Shown here piece by piece: positions 1-13,033 of a DNA stretch of 64,000 nucleotides. Position 1 is the stretch's first letter; every line of letters begins with the position of its first letter. The DNA comes from Branchiostoma floridae (Eukaryota; Chordata; Leptocardii; Amphioxiformes; Branchiostomatidae). The notes beneath the pieces are model-generated. The model did no database searches. It had not been told where the DNA came from and saw only the letters and a program-made list of their open reading frames with translations. The translations under genes and the position numbers were made by a program. The stretch spans positions 4,080,437 to 4,144,436 of the forward strand of contig NC_049991.1 in the NCBI RefSeq assembly GCF_000003815.2, written 5' to 3'.

Positions 1-956
1 TTCAGGAAGACTGAAGTCCATCAACAGCTTCTCCACACATTCATTCTTGGCTATTTCACCATAGAGCAACAGAAAAATAGAAGAATATCTCTTTATTGAG
101 CTAAACTGGATCGATATAGCTTTCACTTATCTTAATATCAAGAAGACGATAGGTCCGGTGTTAGGTGATGTCGTTTGAATTAGGTACAGCATGCCGATTA
201 AATTACCTGCTGGTCGCCTGATGCTCTCTGTGGTCTTCTGGACTACCCGTACTCTGTCTCCTGGACAGAATACAGTGTATGGTTATTAACAACATGCCTG
301 AATACAACAATTATGACACAACCATTGATCCAACTCAAATCGTTCTAATCGAGTATTTAGTGACCTTGTGCTATTCAATCCTCAAATAAGTGCTTAAAGG
401 CTGGCATTTTGCATAGTAACAGATATTGGCAGGGGAAGACAGCGGTTTAGACCTGTAGCAACTTCCCGCAGCGATGGATGACAAAGAGGGGTGGAAGAAA
501 CTAGTTATGTGGAGATTCTGGGCGAGCTCGCCGGAGTGAGTGAGTGAGTGAACAGATATTGTTGAATCTAAAATAGAACGAAATACCGAACGTCGTGTCA
601 ACACTGTAAGCAAAGTTGGCCAAAATGTTTAAATTGATCTCTTCCCAGCTATTGTTTCTCTTTTATGTAAACATTGATGTGCTTTGGTATTAAAGCAAAA
701 AAATGAAGACAATGTAATAAAACACTCCCAAGAAATTAAAAACTATGGATTGGCAAGCATCACTTGGCACAGTCAACTCTTTAAGAGGTCTTTTGTGTTG
801 TGTTGTGTTTGCTCTTTTGTGTTGTGTTGTGTCAGCAGTATAATCACAAAATTTCATTACCATCACTCGACAGGCGGCGCTCTCGACGGGTTTCATATCC
901 TGAAAAAAAATGAGTTGCATTGACTTCAACCGTCCTACCAAAAAGACTATCGCGAT
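1..956. other. No gene seen
   Basis: Contains only short simple repeats (GTGAGTGAGTGAGTGA near 535 and TTGTGTTGTGTTGTG near 795-830). No exon-like frame with splice signals was found. Confidence 0.5.
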
Positions 957-960
957 TTAA

Positions 961-1902
961 CCCTATTCAGACCGGGGGGGGGGGGGGGGCTTTTGAGGCC
1001 CCCCCCAACTTCGATGTCCTATAACGCCAGAACGCCTTACGCTAAAGCCACCAAATTTGGTGAGTTTTCCTAAAATATTGTTGGCCACAATTTTACGAAG
1101 TTTGACAAATTTTCCATTTTTTCGTGTTGCCATGGCAACCGTTTGCTGACAGGCAGTTTTGCCAAAAATCACTATTTTTGGTTCTAACAATGTATTTTTT
1201 ACATTTATCTGCTATATTACTGCTATTTTGTTACATAAATAAAATGTTATATTATTTAGCATATCTTTCATAATTTTATATGCATAAATTATGCTAATTT
1301 GATGACGTCATCAGCACAAAATCCAAGATGGCGGACCGTATGGCCAGATCAAGAATAACAAGCTAATTATACCTTAAAATTTGTAACTACCTTATATTTT
1401 TTCATCAAAACCATCTAAATGAATGAATTTAGTCTATTTCCATTGCCCTTTGTGATTATTTGTTGCAAAAAATGTACTTTTAAAAATTCAAGGTTGTGGA
1501 TATAATATGGCGGAGCCTAACTCGTATCTTAGATGTGCATGACGTCATTTTATGACGTCATCAATGTTGCTATTGGCAATACAAGTCGTAATAAACATTA
1601 TTATTCTGTTATCTGCACTTGTTGTTACATTTTTGTAGTCTAACTTGAAGTTTTCTGAGAATACCCTTTTTTCATGCGTCCGGCCAATATAATCAAATTG
1701 ATGACGTCATAATTACGTCATCTTACGTCAACGTAACGTAAAACGTCAAATACTCGTCAGATATTTTCTCGATATCATGTCCTAAAAATTTGGTGGCCCT
1801 ACGGCACGTCGTTCAAGAGTTAGAGGACTTCGAAGTGGAGGGCCTCAAAAGCCCCCCCCCCCCCGGTCCAGGGATGACCAAAAAAGCCCGGTCTGAATAG
1901 GG
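961..1902. mobile_element. piggyBac-like MITE, copy 1 (complete)
   Basis: The element is bounded by TTAA on both sides (957-960, 1903-1906) and has terminal inverted repeats CCCTATTCAGACCGGG. TTAA duplication and CCCT termini are the hallmark of piggyBac-type transposons. Long G and C tracts lie just inside each end. The ~940-bp interior has no coding capacity and contains several TGACGTCA sites, so it is non-autonomous. Confidence 0.8.
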
Positions 1903-2344
1903 TTAAGAGTATACGTATACTCTGTAAGAAATCCATTATGGTATAACACTTCGAACGCTTCGAACACTTATAACAAAACGACAGTGATGTGTCAAACATG
2001 TTTTAGGTCTGAATATTCACTTTCACTGTTTTTAATTCTTCTTTTTAATAGCCTGTAAACCTTTGAAAATGATACTGATACCACCACCTGACAAGGTTGT
2101 CTGTGGAAAGTGGAAACTGCATGCAATTCAACGCACAACATTATAACAAGAATGTTTGTCTATTGTTCTAACATAAGTACAATCGCATATTATAATGTCA
2201 TTACCTCTCTCTTCCTCCGGAGCAACAAGTCCGACGCGCTGTAAGAATCCCCAGAAGGACATGTTCTTCTTACAGATTCCAAGCTGATCGAATGTTCAGA
2301 AACTCAAAAAAGCTGAGCTGTAAAAGAATTGTTGCAATATTTTT

Positions 2345-2670
2345 AAATATTGAATTAGGTGGAGGACAAAATGCACTAATTTGCATACGTCAAAATAGCG
2401 ATCATTAGTTATGAATCAATTTGCATAAATATAAAATTGCATAATTATGTTGTGAATCAATTTGCAGAAATTTAGAATTTCCATTATTATTTATTGGTTG
2501 TGAATCACTTTGCATAAATTAAAGATTGTATAATTAAGTATTGGTTATGAATCAATTTGCATAAATAAAATATTTGCATAGTTAATTATTATATATGAAT
2601 GAATTTGCAAAAATCGAGTATTTGCATAATTAACTAGTTATTAATGAATTAGCATAAATGCATAAATTGG
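2345..2670. repeat. AT-rich degenerate tandem repeat, ~55-60-bp unit
   Basis: About five units share the pattern GAATCAATTTGCATAAAT followed by TTGCATAATTA. The units have diverged and no coding frame is present. The same ATTTGCATAATTA words occur in the larger interspersed repeat family of this window. Confidence 0.55.
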
Positions 2671-4002
2671 TCTGGACTACCAACCCATACTACTGATGTC
2701 TACATTTGGTCACGTACGGATGACTCATGGTTTAACGTGACAAGACTTAGGGTAAAAAGTGAAACTGTTGAGCCACTTTGCAGAAAATCCCCTTTTACTG
2801 CTGATGGGTCTTAGAAGTGAGACATACATCTTAAAGGAAGAAAAGGACATATAGTCTATGTGCAAGGACCCCAAATTTCACACATCGGTACCCTGGGTGG
2901 GAGGGGGAAAATTCTTCTTCTTATTTTTGAATAGTAGAGGGCATGTAGTATATATTTTGATGTAATAGCAATTTCTGGTATGGTAGCTCTATACCGGCTA
3001 TTAGCCTTCAACCCTATCATCTTCTAAATGATCCGGAAATTTCAGGACTTAAACTTAGAGGGGTCCAGACCCCAATAACGAAAGAAAACTAGAGGGTTTT
3101 GATTATATGACTATTTATAATTTCACATACCTATCACACATACAAAAAATGACCCAATTTGGTCGACCTCAACCTTTCGACCTTAGCATAGTGTACCTGT
3201 TTTCCTCTTATATGTTGGAATGTATCCCTCTGTGCAAATGTCAACAAGACTCAAACTTCTATCAAAATGGCATGAGAAATTTTATGTGAACTTGATCAAG
3301 AAAAGTACAAAAACTTGAATTCATCCCAGAATAGCCTTGGCCTTTGTTTTAGTCTTATTTATAGATGAATTTTAAATTACCATGATGAACTCTTGCATCC
3401 ACGTGCCCTATGTATAAAGCGATGTCACCTAATGTCACCCAGGGGCACTAGGCGATACACGAAGAGCGCTAAGCCTACACTGGCTATACTCCTCAGTGAT
3501 GACCTAAAGAACTGATCTGCAATTTGTACTGGACAGTAAACTTGATCATGGCAAGTTCGAACAGAGACCGACTTGTACATGAATTGTAATTGTAATAATC
3601 CGAAAACTATCATACTTATATTAATTGTAATTGTTAGTGAGTGGATGTCATTTGTAAATATTGTAATCCTGTGAACAGTTATATGTAATATTGATAACGT
3701 TACGCTAATTTTCCTGTACGAGTCGGCGCGATTCAGTTTTTACTGCAAAGCCGATGTTTTTATCAATAACTAGAGTTCCATGAACACATCCCTTCGCCAA
3801 ATAATCATGCCTTCATTCAAGACTTTAAGGTCTTATTCATGCATTAGTAAATAGTTCCTACCCCAAACGACTGCATGAATGTGTGTTCCCCTAAAACTGA
3901 CAAAAGTTACCAAAAATATAAACTTCTCTGCAAAAAATGAAATAATGTACACTGTTGTGATACTTACCAGCGCAACTTTCATAGTGCTTTGTCAAAATCA
4001 TG
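2671..4002. other. No gene seen
   Basis: Unique-looking AT-rich DNA; small open frames (for example 3107-3289) lack splice context and protein-like composition. Confidence 0.4.
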
Positions 4003-4079
4003 TAGTCTCTACCAGACTCCGGCTTGGCCGAATAGTACATGACAATAGGGGGCTTTGGCCAAGTTTGTATTGACATTTC

Positions 4080-5450
4080 TGTCTTTCTCAGTTACATATG
4101 TGACAAGTTTAAAAGTCCTATCATGGAATGCAGTGGATTTAAGAACTTATTACGTATGCAAATTTGCTGTTAATTTGCATAATAAGTATCCCACAATGTA
4201 AGTCTTCACTTAGGCTATCTACATATCAAAAATCATAATCATCCGTCAACATGTTCATGTTTTCTCATTAATTATGTAAATGAGGACGTCATTTGCATAA
4301 TTAATATGTATTGGACATGTCTCTTTCTCAGCTATATATGTGACAAGTTTGAAAGTCCTATCGTGGAATTCTGTTGATTTATGAACTTTCCTCATTAATT
4401 ATGCAAATTAGCTATTGATTTACATAATTAGTATTACATTATGTAAGCCATCACTTAGATTATGTACCATTAAAAAATCACGACCACAGTATGTTCAGAA
4501 ATCAGGATGTGAAAAATTGAAGTTTTGCTGCAGTACCTTAGGAAGCCGCTAGGGGCCCACTATCGAACTCGACCTTCGTTTTCCTGACCCCTACCCACCT
4601 ACTAAATATTATCAGGATCCATTTAAGGCTTCTCGAGTTATGTATTCCACAAACAAACGGACGCCCGCACTCGGCCAGCTACCGTCCTGACGAAAAATGC
4701 TACGCCCACCTTTTTCGAACGCGACCATTCTTTCCACAACCGCTACTCAAATACCAAATATCATGAAAATCCATACATAGCTTCTCGAGTAATATGCAGT
4801 TGGCATGGCTTTATGAACTTTCCTCATTAATTATGTAAATTAGCTGTTGATTTGCATAATCATTGTAACATTATGTAAGTCATCACTCATTCTATCTACA
4901 TACCAAAAATCATGATTATCCGTCAACAAGTTTTCGAGTTATTCTTGTCCAAAGCTTGAAAGGAAATCGGTGCCTGCAGTTCAAAAAAAGCCGCTAGGGG
5001 GTCCATACTCACAGCACTTACTCTATGCCCTAAGTGCTACCTACCACTTAAAAATCATGACCACGGCATGTCCAGAACACGACATGTCAAAATTAAAAGT
5101 TTTGCTGCAGTACCTTACAGAGCCACTAGGGGGCCCATTATCGAACTTGACCTTCGTTTTCCTGACCCCTACCCACCTACCAAATATTATCAGGATCCAT
5201 TCAAGGCTCCTCGGGTTATGCTGTTTACAAGAAAGCGGACGCACACGTTCGGCTCGCTTTACCGTCCTGACGGAAAAAGGCTACGTCAACCATTTTCCGA
5301 ACACGACCTTCCTCTCTGCAAACGCTACTCAAATACCAGATATCGATAAAATCCATCCACAGCTTTTCGAGTTATATGCTGTTGACCTACATATAGGGAC
5401 ACAACATGAGGCCTTAACCGAAAATATAACCTTCTCGGCGAAGGTATTAC
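4080..5450. repeat. Interspersed AT-rich repeat family, two tandem copies
   Basis: Two head-to-tail copies (about 4080-4870 and 4797-5450) share blocks: TTTCTCAGCTATATATGTGA, CTCATTAATTATGCAAATTA, CCAAAAATCATGA, TTTTGCTGCAGTACCTTA, CCGCTAGGGGGCCCATTATC, GACCTTCGTTTTCCTGACCC. Open frames here (for example 4970-5530) are by-products of the repeat. The family recurs at 30.9-33.2, 51.1, 57.4 and 61.6 kb. Confidence 0.65.
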
Positions 5451-7059
5451 TAATCAACCATTTACTACTGCTACTACTAATGTGTAGTCCTTGTAACCTG
5501 GCATTTTCCATTCCACATACAATTATATAGATGTGTAGTGATTTAGTAACTGAGGTACTAAATGACGTTAAAGAGTAAAAGGAAATATCTAAAATCAAGG
5601 TAATTTCAGGTATCCTTATATCCCCCATGTAGACCCAAGATAACATTTCTAATCAACCATAAGCTCTTCAGTGAGCTTAAACTGGTTCGAGTTCACTTTC
5701 ACTTTCACTTTTCCCTCTTCACTGTTCTTTGCTTGAAAAACTTTGAGTACCCCCTTAGCAACGGCTTTAGCTTTAGTTTCTGATAAAAAAAAAATTCAAG
5801 GTGCCCAAAATTTTGTGCTGAATCGTGGTATCGAAAATTGAAAACATTTAATGATCCTCTTAGCAGGTTCTACTAGCCTATAAATTTCTTTGAAAAATAT
5901 TGATGTTTGATTTTTGGCCCCTCCCGTTGATTAAGTCACGCAATTTCCGGATTATTTTGATGGTGAAATGTTTGAAAGCTGATTGGTAAAGTACGAAGCA
6001 TGTTGGCTATCACATAAAAATATATACGACAGGAGTGCTACTATCAAAAAATGACAAGGAGAATTTAACCCAAACCCGAAGGGTACCTGTTTTTTGTGAG
6101 AGTTCGTGCTAAACATTCTGTGGGAGGTCCTGCCGTGCAAATGATCGTCTGTGACGCGTGTAAACAGAAAAAGTCACAATGTCGTTACTGGGACGTGTTA
6201 TTACTGGGACTGTCAGCATGTTGTTCCTTCGTAGAGATAATCGCTACTTTCTTACACAGCTGCCAGACCTTACATGCCTGTTGCAGTCCGATACAACTTA
6301 TATATCCTGGATATACATATCAACTTGGTCACAGGACGATTCACCCGATGGATCTTTCACCTGAGGACGATTCACCTAATTTATACAAGTAATCGGTAAG
6401 TAGGAGGAGTATCCACTTGTGCCACACGGCCAAGGAGGATTTTCTCGGTCCAGATACTATCATCTATCAATGTTTCGACTTTGTTTAAAAGAAACGTCTC
6501 ATTGAAAAATTCATGATTATGTCTTCTAAATTATGTATAGATACGCTGGATAATAGGGCTTGAAGATAAACGATTTCTACTCACGGTACATGTATATATT
6601 ATCCAAGCTTCTGCATACGGTACTAACGGCATCACAACCCTTACATTGTCATGGTCACAGAATCCTCCCTACATGGGGCGCATCGTCTAGCATCTCTACA
6701 TAGAGGGAATCATCGCTGGGAGAATAATCCATCGGACGAAACGATGACAATATCTTTCAGAATAACAAAGCAATATATCAGACTATTACATGCAAGGACA
6801 ATGTGCTACGTACATAAACAACATTAGCAAAGTTAAAAACCATTTAACGATTGTCTATAATAAACTGAATAGACAAATTAGGTACATACTGAGGATCTGG
6901 CATGAACGCTGTATGTCTGACTGCTCCTAGTTTACCGGCCTTTGAGTAAACGTACGCGTTCCTAATGTAAATGTTCGAAAAGTACCCTGACCACCTGTGT
7001 TTCTGCATGCATTTACTCGGTGGAATGTATGACGTCACTATGTTGGTTGCCTTGTTCTT
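5451..7059. other. No gene seen
   Basis: Non-coding by eye. A short direct repeat GAGGACGATTCACC/CAGGACGATTCACC lies near 6330-6380. Confidence 0.4.
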
Positions 7060-7520
7060 TGTCAGGTGCGTTGAACTATGGCCTTTAATTGTTATGTTGC
7101 GCAATACAATACCTTTGCCGCACTAGCCTATTGATATTGAACAGTGTGAATGATATATTAGCTTTCGCATGGTGCAGCATACAAGAGAATAGATAAACTA
7201 TTCTTTCTGAACGAACGGTTTCAGAACCTTACCGTGGTAAGGAATCAATTTCATTCTCTGATGTTTCTGAATGTACTTGTGCCAGGTGTGTTTAATGTAT
7301 CTTTGAACCATGAACTTAGGCTGTTTTGTTATGCAATACGACACCACGGCTTTGTCGTACTAGTCTATTGATAGAACAGACGTCGAAAACATATCAGCTT
7401 TCGTATGGCGCAGCAACAGAGTGAGACTAAGCGAACTATTCTTATTGAATGGTAGCAAAACCTCACGGAGGTAAGGATTCATTTTCTCTGATGTATCTGA
7501 ATGTAAGTTCATCTCCTTCA
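7060..7520. repeat. Imperfect tandem duplication upstream of the S8 protease
   Basis: About 7060-7290 and 7300-7520 share ordered matches (TATGTTGCGCAATAC / TATGCAATACGAC; TATCAGCTTTCGTATGGCGC vs TATTAGCTTTCGCATGGTGC; GGTAAGGAATC; CTCTGATGTTTCTGAATGTA). No coding frame. Confidence 0.45.
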
Positions 7521-7774
7521 CGTACGGACACACGTTAAGACATATTCATCTGCTTCAAAGTGAAATTGATCAGCTTAATTTTATTGACATTAATATTATC
7601 TAGACTGGGCTTGTTTCATTCCCAGTTGGGGGGGGGGGCATTCGGGGGTATCCAAACGGCTTGGTTTACGATCACCAAATTTACAGAGAACCATGCATTC
7701 GTTAATTTTAAACTTTCTGTAACTTTGGTATCGTTATGATAATATGACGCATTTAGATTCATTGGCTAAAAGCG

Positions 7775-7783
7775 TATAAATAG
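7775..7783 (+). promoter_or_regulatory. TATA box of the S8 protease gene
   Basis: TATAAATAG lies about 30 bp before the expected transcription start near 7805 and 47 bp before the preferred ATG at 7830. An ATTGG (inverted CCAAT) lies about 15 bp further upstream. This placement favours the ATG at 7830 over the in-frame ATG at 7803, which would sit at or before the cap site. Assignment is from sequence and spacing only. Confidence 0.55.
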
Positions 7784-7829
7784 GGAATTTCCATTATTAT
7801 TCATGTATTTTCAACGATTTCATCTCCAG

Positions 7830-10800
7830 ATGGCGTCCAATTCGAAAATCACGCTTACTAACTACGTCATAAATGACATTGACATTGATCTTGAGAAACA
7901 TCTTGGTCTCTTCACGTTCAAAGCCACTATGGGCACCATTTCATTAGACACGGAGTACTTGTACCGTGACGTCCCGAAGGTGAACTTTGACCCCCTCCAT
8001 GTAAAAGTCAAACAAGATGGCGTCAAGAGGATCAGGCATTTCTTTCTACCAGGAGAAAAGGTTACTTTGAAAGACCAAGACACCAAAGCGTGTACCATGG
8101 ATACTAGAGGGAAAATTTACACTGATCTCGTCGGCAAAATCATTAAGCACACGAGCGTAGAAAATATCTACGCTCCTTACGCCCGTTGTGCCAGTGACAT
8201 GAAGCATCTCACCGACATTCTGATCAAGGATGCCCGTGGTTACGTAAATGTTTACTTCCCAAATGTGGAATATGAGGGTGGCGTCGAGATGGAAGCCTTG
8301 TTTTCTGATTTGGTTGAAAATGTTACCATTTTCTTGCCCCCGGAATGGGATCACGAAATCAAAAAGCATCAAAACTACATGTACATGCGTGTGATGGATG
8401 AGGAGTTGAAGAAGCGAGCTCAACGCGCAAAGTCAGGAGCGGCAATCGCACTCAAGCTTTTCCGAGGCGATTCCCACGATGTAGTTAGCACTTCACTGTA
8501 CTCTGATGTCACCACGTCACCCAACCTTTTCTTCCAAGACCATGCATACAAGTACCTTCACGTAGAGGAGACACTTAAGATCATTGATGAGATAAAGGAA
8601 TCCTTGCAAGGCATCCAAGATGACAGATCAATCGAGCCTAACATAGTCATCGGCATCTTAGATTCAGGTACAAATTATTTGCTTTATTTTCATTTTAGCG
8701 GTTGACGGATGAAACCAAATGTATTACCTAAATGCCATTTCTATGATGAACGAATACCATTAACTTTTATTACCTCAGATACATATTTTCAAAAATTTAC
8801 GCTAACTCTTTAATTGTTTAATGTCAGGTTTATGCGTCGGCCACCAAGCGTTTGCTGGTAGTACACTGGGCCTTGGGAATTTTGTTCCGGTACACGGTGT
8901 TCAGGGTCCTGTCAGCCCAACTGCTGGGGACGAACAGCCGATGGAATGGGAAGCAGATGACGAAAACGATCCAGACGATCGTTACGGACACGGCACATTA
9001 TGTGCATCCATAGCACTTGGGCGGCCATTCAAAGTCAGGTACATAAATGTATTCTTTTAGATATATAATCCAGTAAATACTTTGTTTATATCATTTGATA
9101 TTTCCTTTGTAGGATCTTACAAAAACTAATGCGAGGTACTATGATACTAAGTGTGTCACTGAAAGAAACCATTTACTCGTTAAATTTCAGGAAAGAACAA
9201 GTAAATTGCATGTCATTAAAAAGGTCTTTATCTACGTTGCACTTAACCCTATTCAGACCGGGGGGGGGGGGGGGCTTTTGAGGCCCTCGCTAACTTCGAT
9301 GTCCTATAACGCCAGAACGGCTTACGCTAGAGCAACCAAATTTGGTGAGTTTTCCTAAAATATTGTTGGCAACAATTTTGCGAAGTTTGACAAATTTTCA
9401 ATTTTTTCTTGTTGCCATGGCAACCGTTTGTTGACAGGCAGTTTTGCCAAAAATCACTATTTTTGGTTCTAACTATGTATTTTTCACATTTATTTGCTAT
9501 ATTACTGCGATTTTGTTACATAAATAAAATCTTATATTATTCAGCATATCTTTCATAATTATATATGCATAAATTATGCTAATTTGATGACGTCATCAGC
9601 CCAAAATCCAAGATGGTGGACCGAAGGGCCAAATCAATAATAACAAGCTAATTATCCCTTAAAATTTGTAACTTCCTGGTATTTTTTCATCAAAAACCAT
9701 CTAAATGAATGAATTTAGTCTATTTCCATTGCCATTTGTGATTATTTGTTGCAAAAAAAGTATTTTTAAAAATTCAAGGTGGTGGATATAATATGGCGGA
9801 GCCCAACTCGTATCTTAGATGAGCATGACGTCATTTTATGACGTCATATTGACGTCATTGATGTTGCTTTTGGCAACGCAAGTCGTAATAAATATTATTA
9901 TTCTGTTATCTGTACTTGTTGTTACATTTTTGTAGCATAACTTGAAGTTTTCTGAGAATACCCATTTTTCATGGGTTTGGCCAATGTAATCAAATTGATG
10001 ACGTCATAATTACGTCATCTTACGTTAACGTAACGTCAAACGTCACATACTTGTCAGATATTATGTCAAAATTATGTCCTAAAAATTTGGTGGCCCTACG
10101 GCACGTCGTTTTTAGAGTTATAGGACTTAGAAGTGGAGGGCCTCAAAAGCCCCCCCCCCCCGGTCCAGGGATGACCAAAAAAGCCCGGTCTGAATAGGGT
10201 TAAAAGTGATCTGACTTCATTTTATGTGAATCAGGCCACCCGATGACGCCCCATTTTTACAGCAGACTGGTCAGGAAGAACCATGGCTGACAGGTGTTGC
10301 ACCTTTTGCAAAGATCGTCGCCGGCAGAGTAGCGGACTGTGAAGGCAGAACACATCCCGGGTGGGTGGCTAACGGGATCAGATGGATACTGAGCCTGGAC
10401 GGGACGGACAAACAAGTGGACATCATTTCCTTGTCCCTTGGTTTTAATACCTTTCATGCAGGCTTACGAGAGGCCATATTTGAAGCCAATAGGAGAGGTA
10501 CTTTATTTTCATTCCTGGAACACCCAAATTTAACTTTTTAGTGAAGTACATTTTCAGAATTTTAGTATACCATGATTCCTTCATTTGATGTATGTTGATG
10601 AAGGTTGTTGCAGTGAGAGATCTGAGAAAGACAGCAGAAATTTCCAGTCACACATTTAGTATGACATTGATTCATCCGACTTATCTTTTATTCATGATTA
10701 GGCAAGATCATCGTCTGTGCCGCCAGTAATGATGGCCGCCAGCAGCAGACAAACATCGCATTTCCGGCCCGTTTTGGTGACGTCATCTGTGTGGGCAGTC

Positions 10801-12268
10801 ACACCCGGCTGGGGCAACCGTCTGCTTTCACACCGACCGGTCGGGAGATAGATTTTATGGCACCAGGTAATAAGCACATTTATGGTTCTGATTACGCTAA
10901 TACAGGGACAGGAATGCAGGTAATATGACAAAGGTTAAGGCCTATGAGACATAAAGCAATTCTTGACATTGTTACTCAATTGGAAAGGAGTCAAAAAGTA
11001 ATGCAGGCTCAACAACCACTCCACCCCCCACAAACACACACGCGCGACAGACCATTTGGCTTCTGTACTAAAACAACAGGAGCTATTGGCTCATTTGCAT
11101 CAATTTTGTCTTAACTTTGCCTTAACCTTTATTAACTAGTATTGGAATCAAAATCGTCTTCAGTTTGTTTGACTTTGTCTTATCAGGTTTCCTATTGAAT
11201 GCCCAAAATTGTCTTCATCTCTTTTGTATTCATAGAAAAGACCAGTTTCTCCCAGATCTCTTCAGTGTCACTGACGAAAAATGTTATCTGAAACGTCTGA
11301 CCGTTTTAAAAATCATATCCTGTTGCTTGAGTATCTTTCTTTTGGCGTATCTTATTACCGGGATGTCTAACCTTCATCGACGTGTCATTTTAACAATTTC
11401 ATGTTTTCAAATCACAGTTTAATCGCTCTTCTCAGTTACTTTTCTTTATTACGAGGGCGAGTCAAAGAGTACTGAAAGTGGTTTTATAACACGCTCATTT
11501 TGTATCAATGAAGTGAAAGCATATATCTCCATGATACTAAAACATCTCTAGTTGTCGTTTCTATTTCATGAGTAGAATTAATTGATTTCAAGATGACCAC
11601 CTTTTTGGTCCATCAGAAACAAATATCAATATAACTTATAGTTGCTGTTTTCATCAATTTTTGACTCAAACTCATATATTATATTGATTTTCTTATATTT
11701 GATTTGTCATCTGTATTTCAAATGATACCGACCAAAATAAAGTAATTTTTTCTATCAGTTACTTTGTAGCTGGTCACTAATCACGTGTCATACGTTTATT
11801 TCTCCCGTGTTAGGTGAGGATGTCTGGGGTGCGTCCTCAGCCAATGTAAACGCCGCGAAACCTTTCACAGGAACATCTGTCGCAACACCCTTTGTGGCAG
11901 GCATTGCAGCGATCGTACTCAAGGCGGCACACCACATCGGTAAGCCATCACATAAATTATATCTACAATGTCACAGTCTGTCTCATCAACTTCCATTCCT
12001 CTTCTTTGTTCCAGAAATATTCAAACTTTTAACTGTTTTCTTTTGGTATAAACTCTTTTATTTTTATTTATATGTATAACCAGGTGGTCACGAACTGCGC
12101 CAAAAGGTGTCTAACACGACTGTTATGCGTGAGATCCTTCGCAAGATGGCATCCATGCCCGGTCACCACGACGAAGCTATGGGCTATGGCAACCTCAATC
12201 CCTACCGAGTGTTTCGCTTTGGAGAAGATTTCTTCAAGAAGATTGTTGACGATATTATCTATACATAG
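7830..12268 (+). CDS. Subtilisin-like serine protease (peptidase S8), six exons, 595 aa
   Basis: Exons: 7830-8667, 8828-9038, 10235-10497, 10702-10866, 11814-11939, 12084-12268 (stop TAG). All introns are GT-AG, phases agree, and the CDS is 1788 nt. The last ~320 residues form an S8 catalytic domain: Asp278 in ILDSG, His334 in RYGHGTLCAS, oxyanion Asn447 in CAASNDG, Ser514 in GTSVATPFVAG, plus the SLSLGF strand. All key residues are present, so an active endopeptidase is predicted. Residues 1-275 match no family I recognise. They are not a typical short inhibitor propeptide and show no signal peptide, which suggests a cytosolic enzyme with a regulatory N-terminal domain. Exon 1 alone encodes that whole N-terminal region and ends two residues after the catalytic Asp. 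The ATG at 7830 (cagATGG) is preferred over 7803 because of the TATA position. Intron 2 carries a complete piggyBac-like MITE. Confidence 0.9.
9247..10199. mobile_element. piggyBac-like MITE, copy 2 (complete, in S8 protease intron 2)
   Basis: Same family and orientation as the copy at 961-1902, near-identical over its whole length, with TTAA at 9243-9246 and 10200-10203. It fills most of the intron between S8 exons 2 and 3 and ends 35 bp before the exon 3 acceptor. Confidence 0.8.
11271..11293 (+). repeat. Degenerate hammerhead-like repeat copy
   Basis: CTGACGA and GAAACGTCTGACCG are intact but the 5' half of stem II is lost (AAAATGTTATCT). The flank continues with the shared family sequence (ATCATATCCTGTTGCTTGAG). 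It lies in S8 protease intron 4. Confidence 0.45.
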
Positions 12269-12421
12269 ACGTTTGATATTGTGAAATTAGATTCAGGTTA
12301 ACAGTGTAGTTCTGCGAAGCACAAACCCGTCTATGCTGTCAGATGCTTTAGTGCTGAATTGCTTCAAAACACAAAGAACTGGACTCTCAATCTCCAAGCA
12401 AAGTCTTAACTTATATGCAGA

Positions 12422-12427
12422 AATAAA
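12422..12427 (+). terminator. Poly(A) signal of the S8 protease gene
   Basis: AATAAA lies 154 nt after the TAG stop of the S8 protease on the same strand. It is the first canonical hexamer seen downstream of the stop. Confidence 0.6.
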
Positions 12428-12836
12428 GATAACTTTGTAACGTTGAAATCCGATAGGCACTTAGTGTGTTGATTATGTGGATAGTTTTTTTTTTCACTGG
12501 TACATTTGACGCCGCAAATATGCATACAAACATGTGCAAACAATACAATGGTAAAAGTCTTTAAAATTTGCCACTTAAAACAATAATTACTTATCATTTT
12601 TTGCTGTTGACCGTTTTGTGCCGCCGTCATTGTTGTAGTTCCCTTGATCTTCATGAATTTTAATTGCATGATGTCAGTGGGTTAAAGCACACTATAGATA
12701 TATATGTATTCTTTTTTTTCAAATCAATTTGCTTATATTTGTCTCACAGCGCATCATGTGTAGTTGTGGCCATAACCAGCTTCGTTTGTAAATATTGACA
12801 ACCAAAGGTACATTTCATTACCTTTCGCCCGTGTCA

Positions 12837-12865
12837 CTGACAAAAGTAACGGATGTTATCTGAAA
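12837..12865 (+). repeat. Degenerate hammerhead-like repeat copy
   Basis: Same family as the copies at 11271 and 30856, with the core mutated to CTGACAA; stem II GTAAC/GTTAT and GAAACGTC remain. A ~105-bp hairpin element (12925-13033) is inserted into the repeat just downstream. Confidence 0.45.
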
Positions 12866-12924
12866 CGTCCAACTGTTTCCAATATCATATTACTACTTGC
12901 TTGAGTAATTACCATTTGACGTTA

Positions 12925-13033
12925 GTCTCCAAGCAGAGGTTGAGTTGCAGAGGTACTTACTAAATGGAGCGCACCGGTAAACTTCCCAACTACTACAGTA
13001 TATCTCCGCGACTCAACCTCTGCTTGGAGAGTA
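12925..13033. mobile_element. Small palindromic MITE
   Basis: Terminal inverted repeats CTCCAAGCAGAGGTTGAGT (12927-12945) and its exact reverse complement (13011-13029) enclose about 65 bp. It interrupts the hammerhead-family repeat. Confidence 0.6.

Noticed and set aside
2345-2670. Possible CRISPR-like array of AT-rich repeats
   Set aside because: Units are diverged, spacers are not unique fixed-length segments, and the DNA is clearly eukaryotic.
4970-5530. 186-aa open frame on the plus strand
   Set aside because: It lies wholly within the interspersed repeat and is reproduced, broken differently, in the other copies; no splice or protein-family evidence.
8046-8423. 125-aa minus-strand frame
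   Set aside because: Shadow of S8 protease exon 1.
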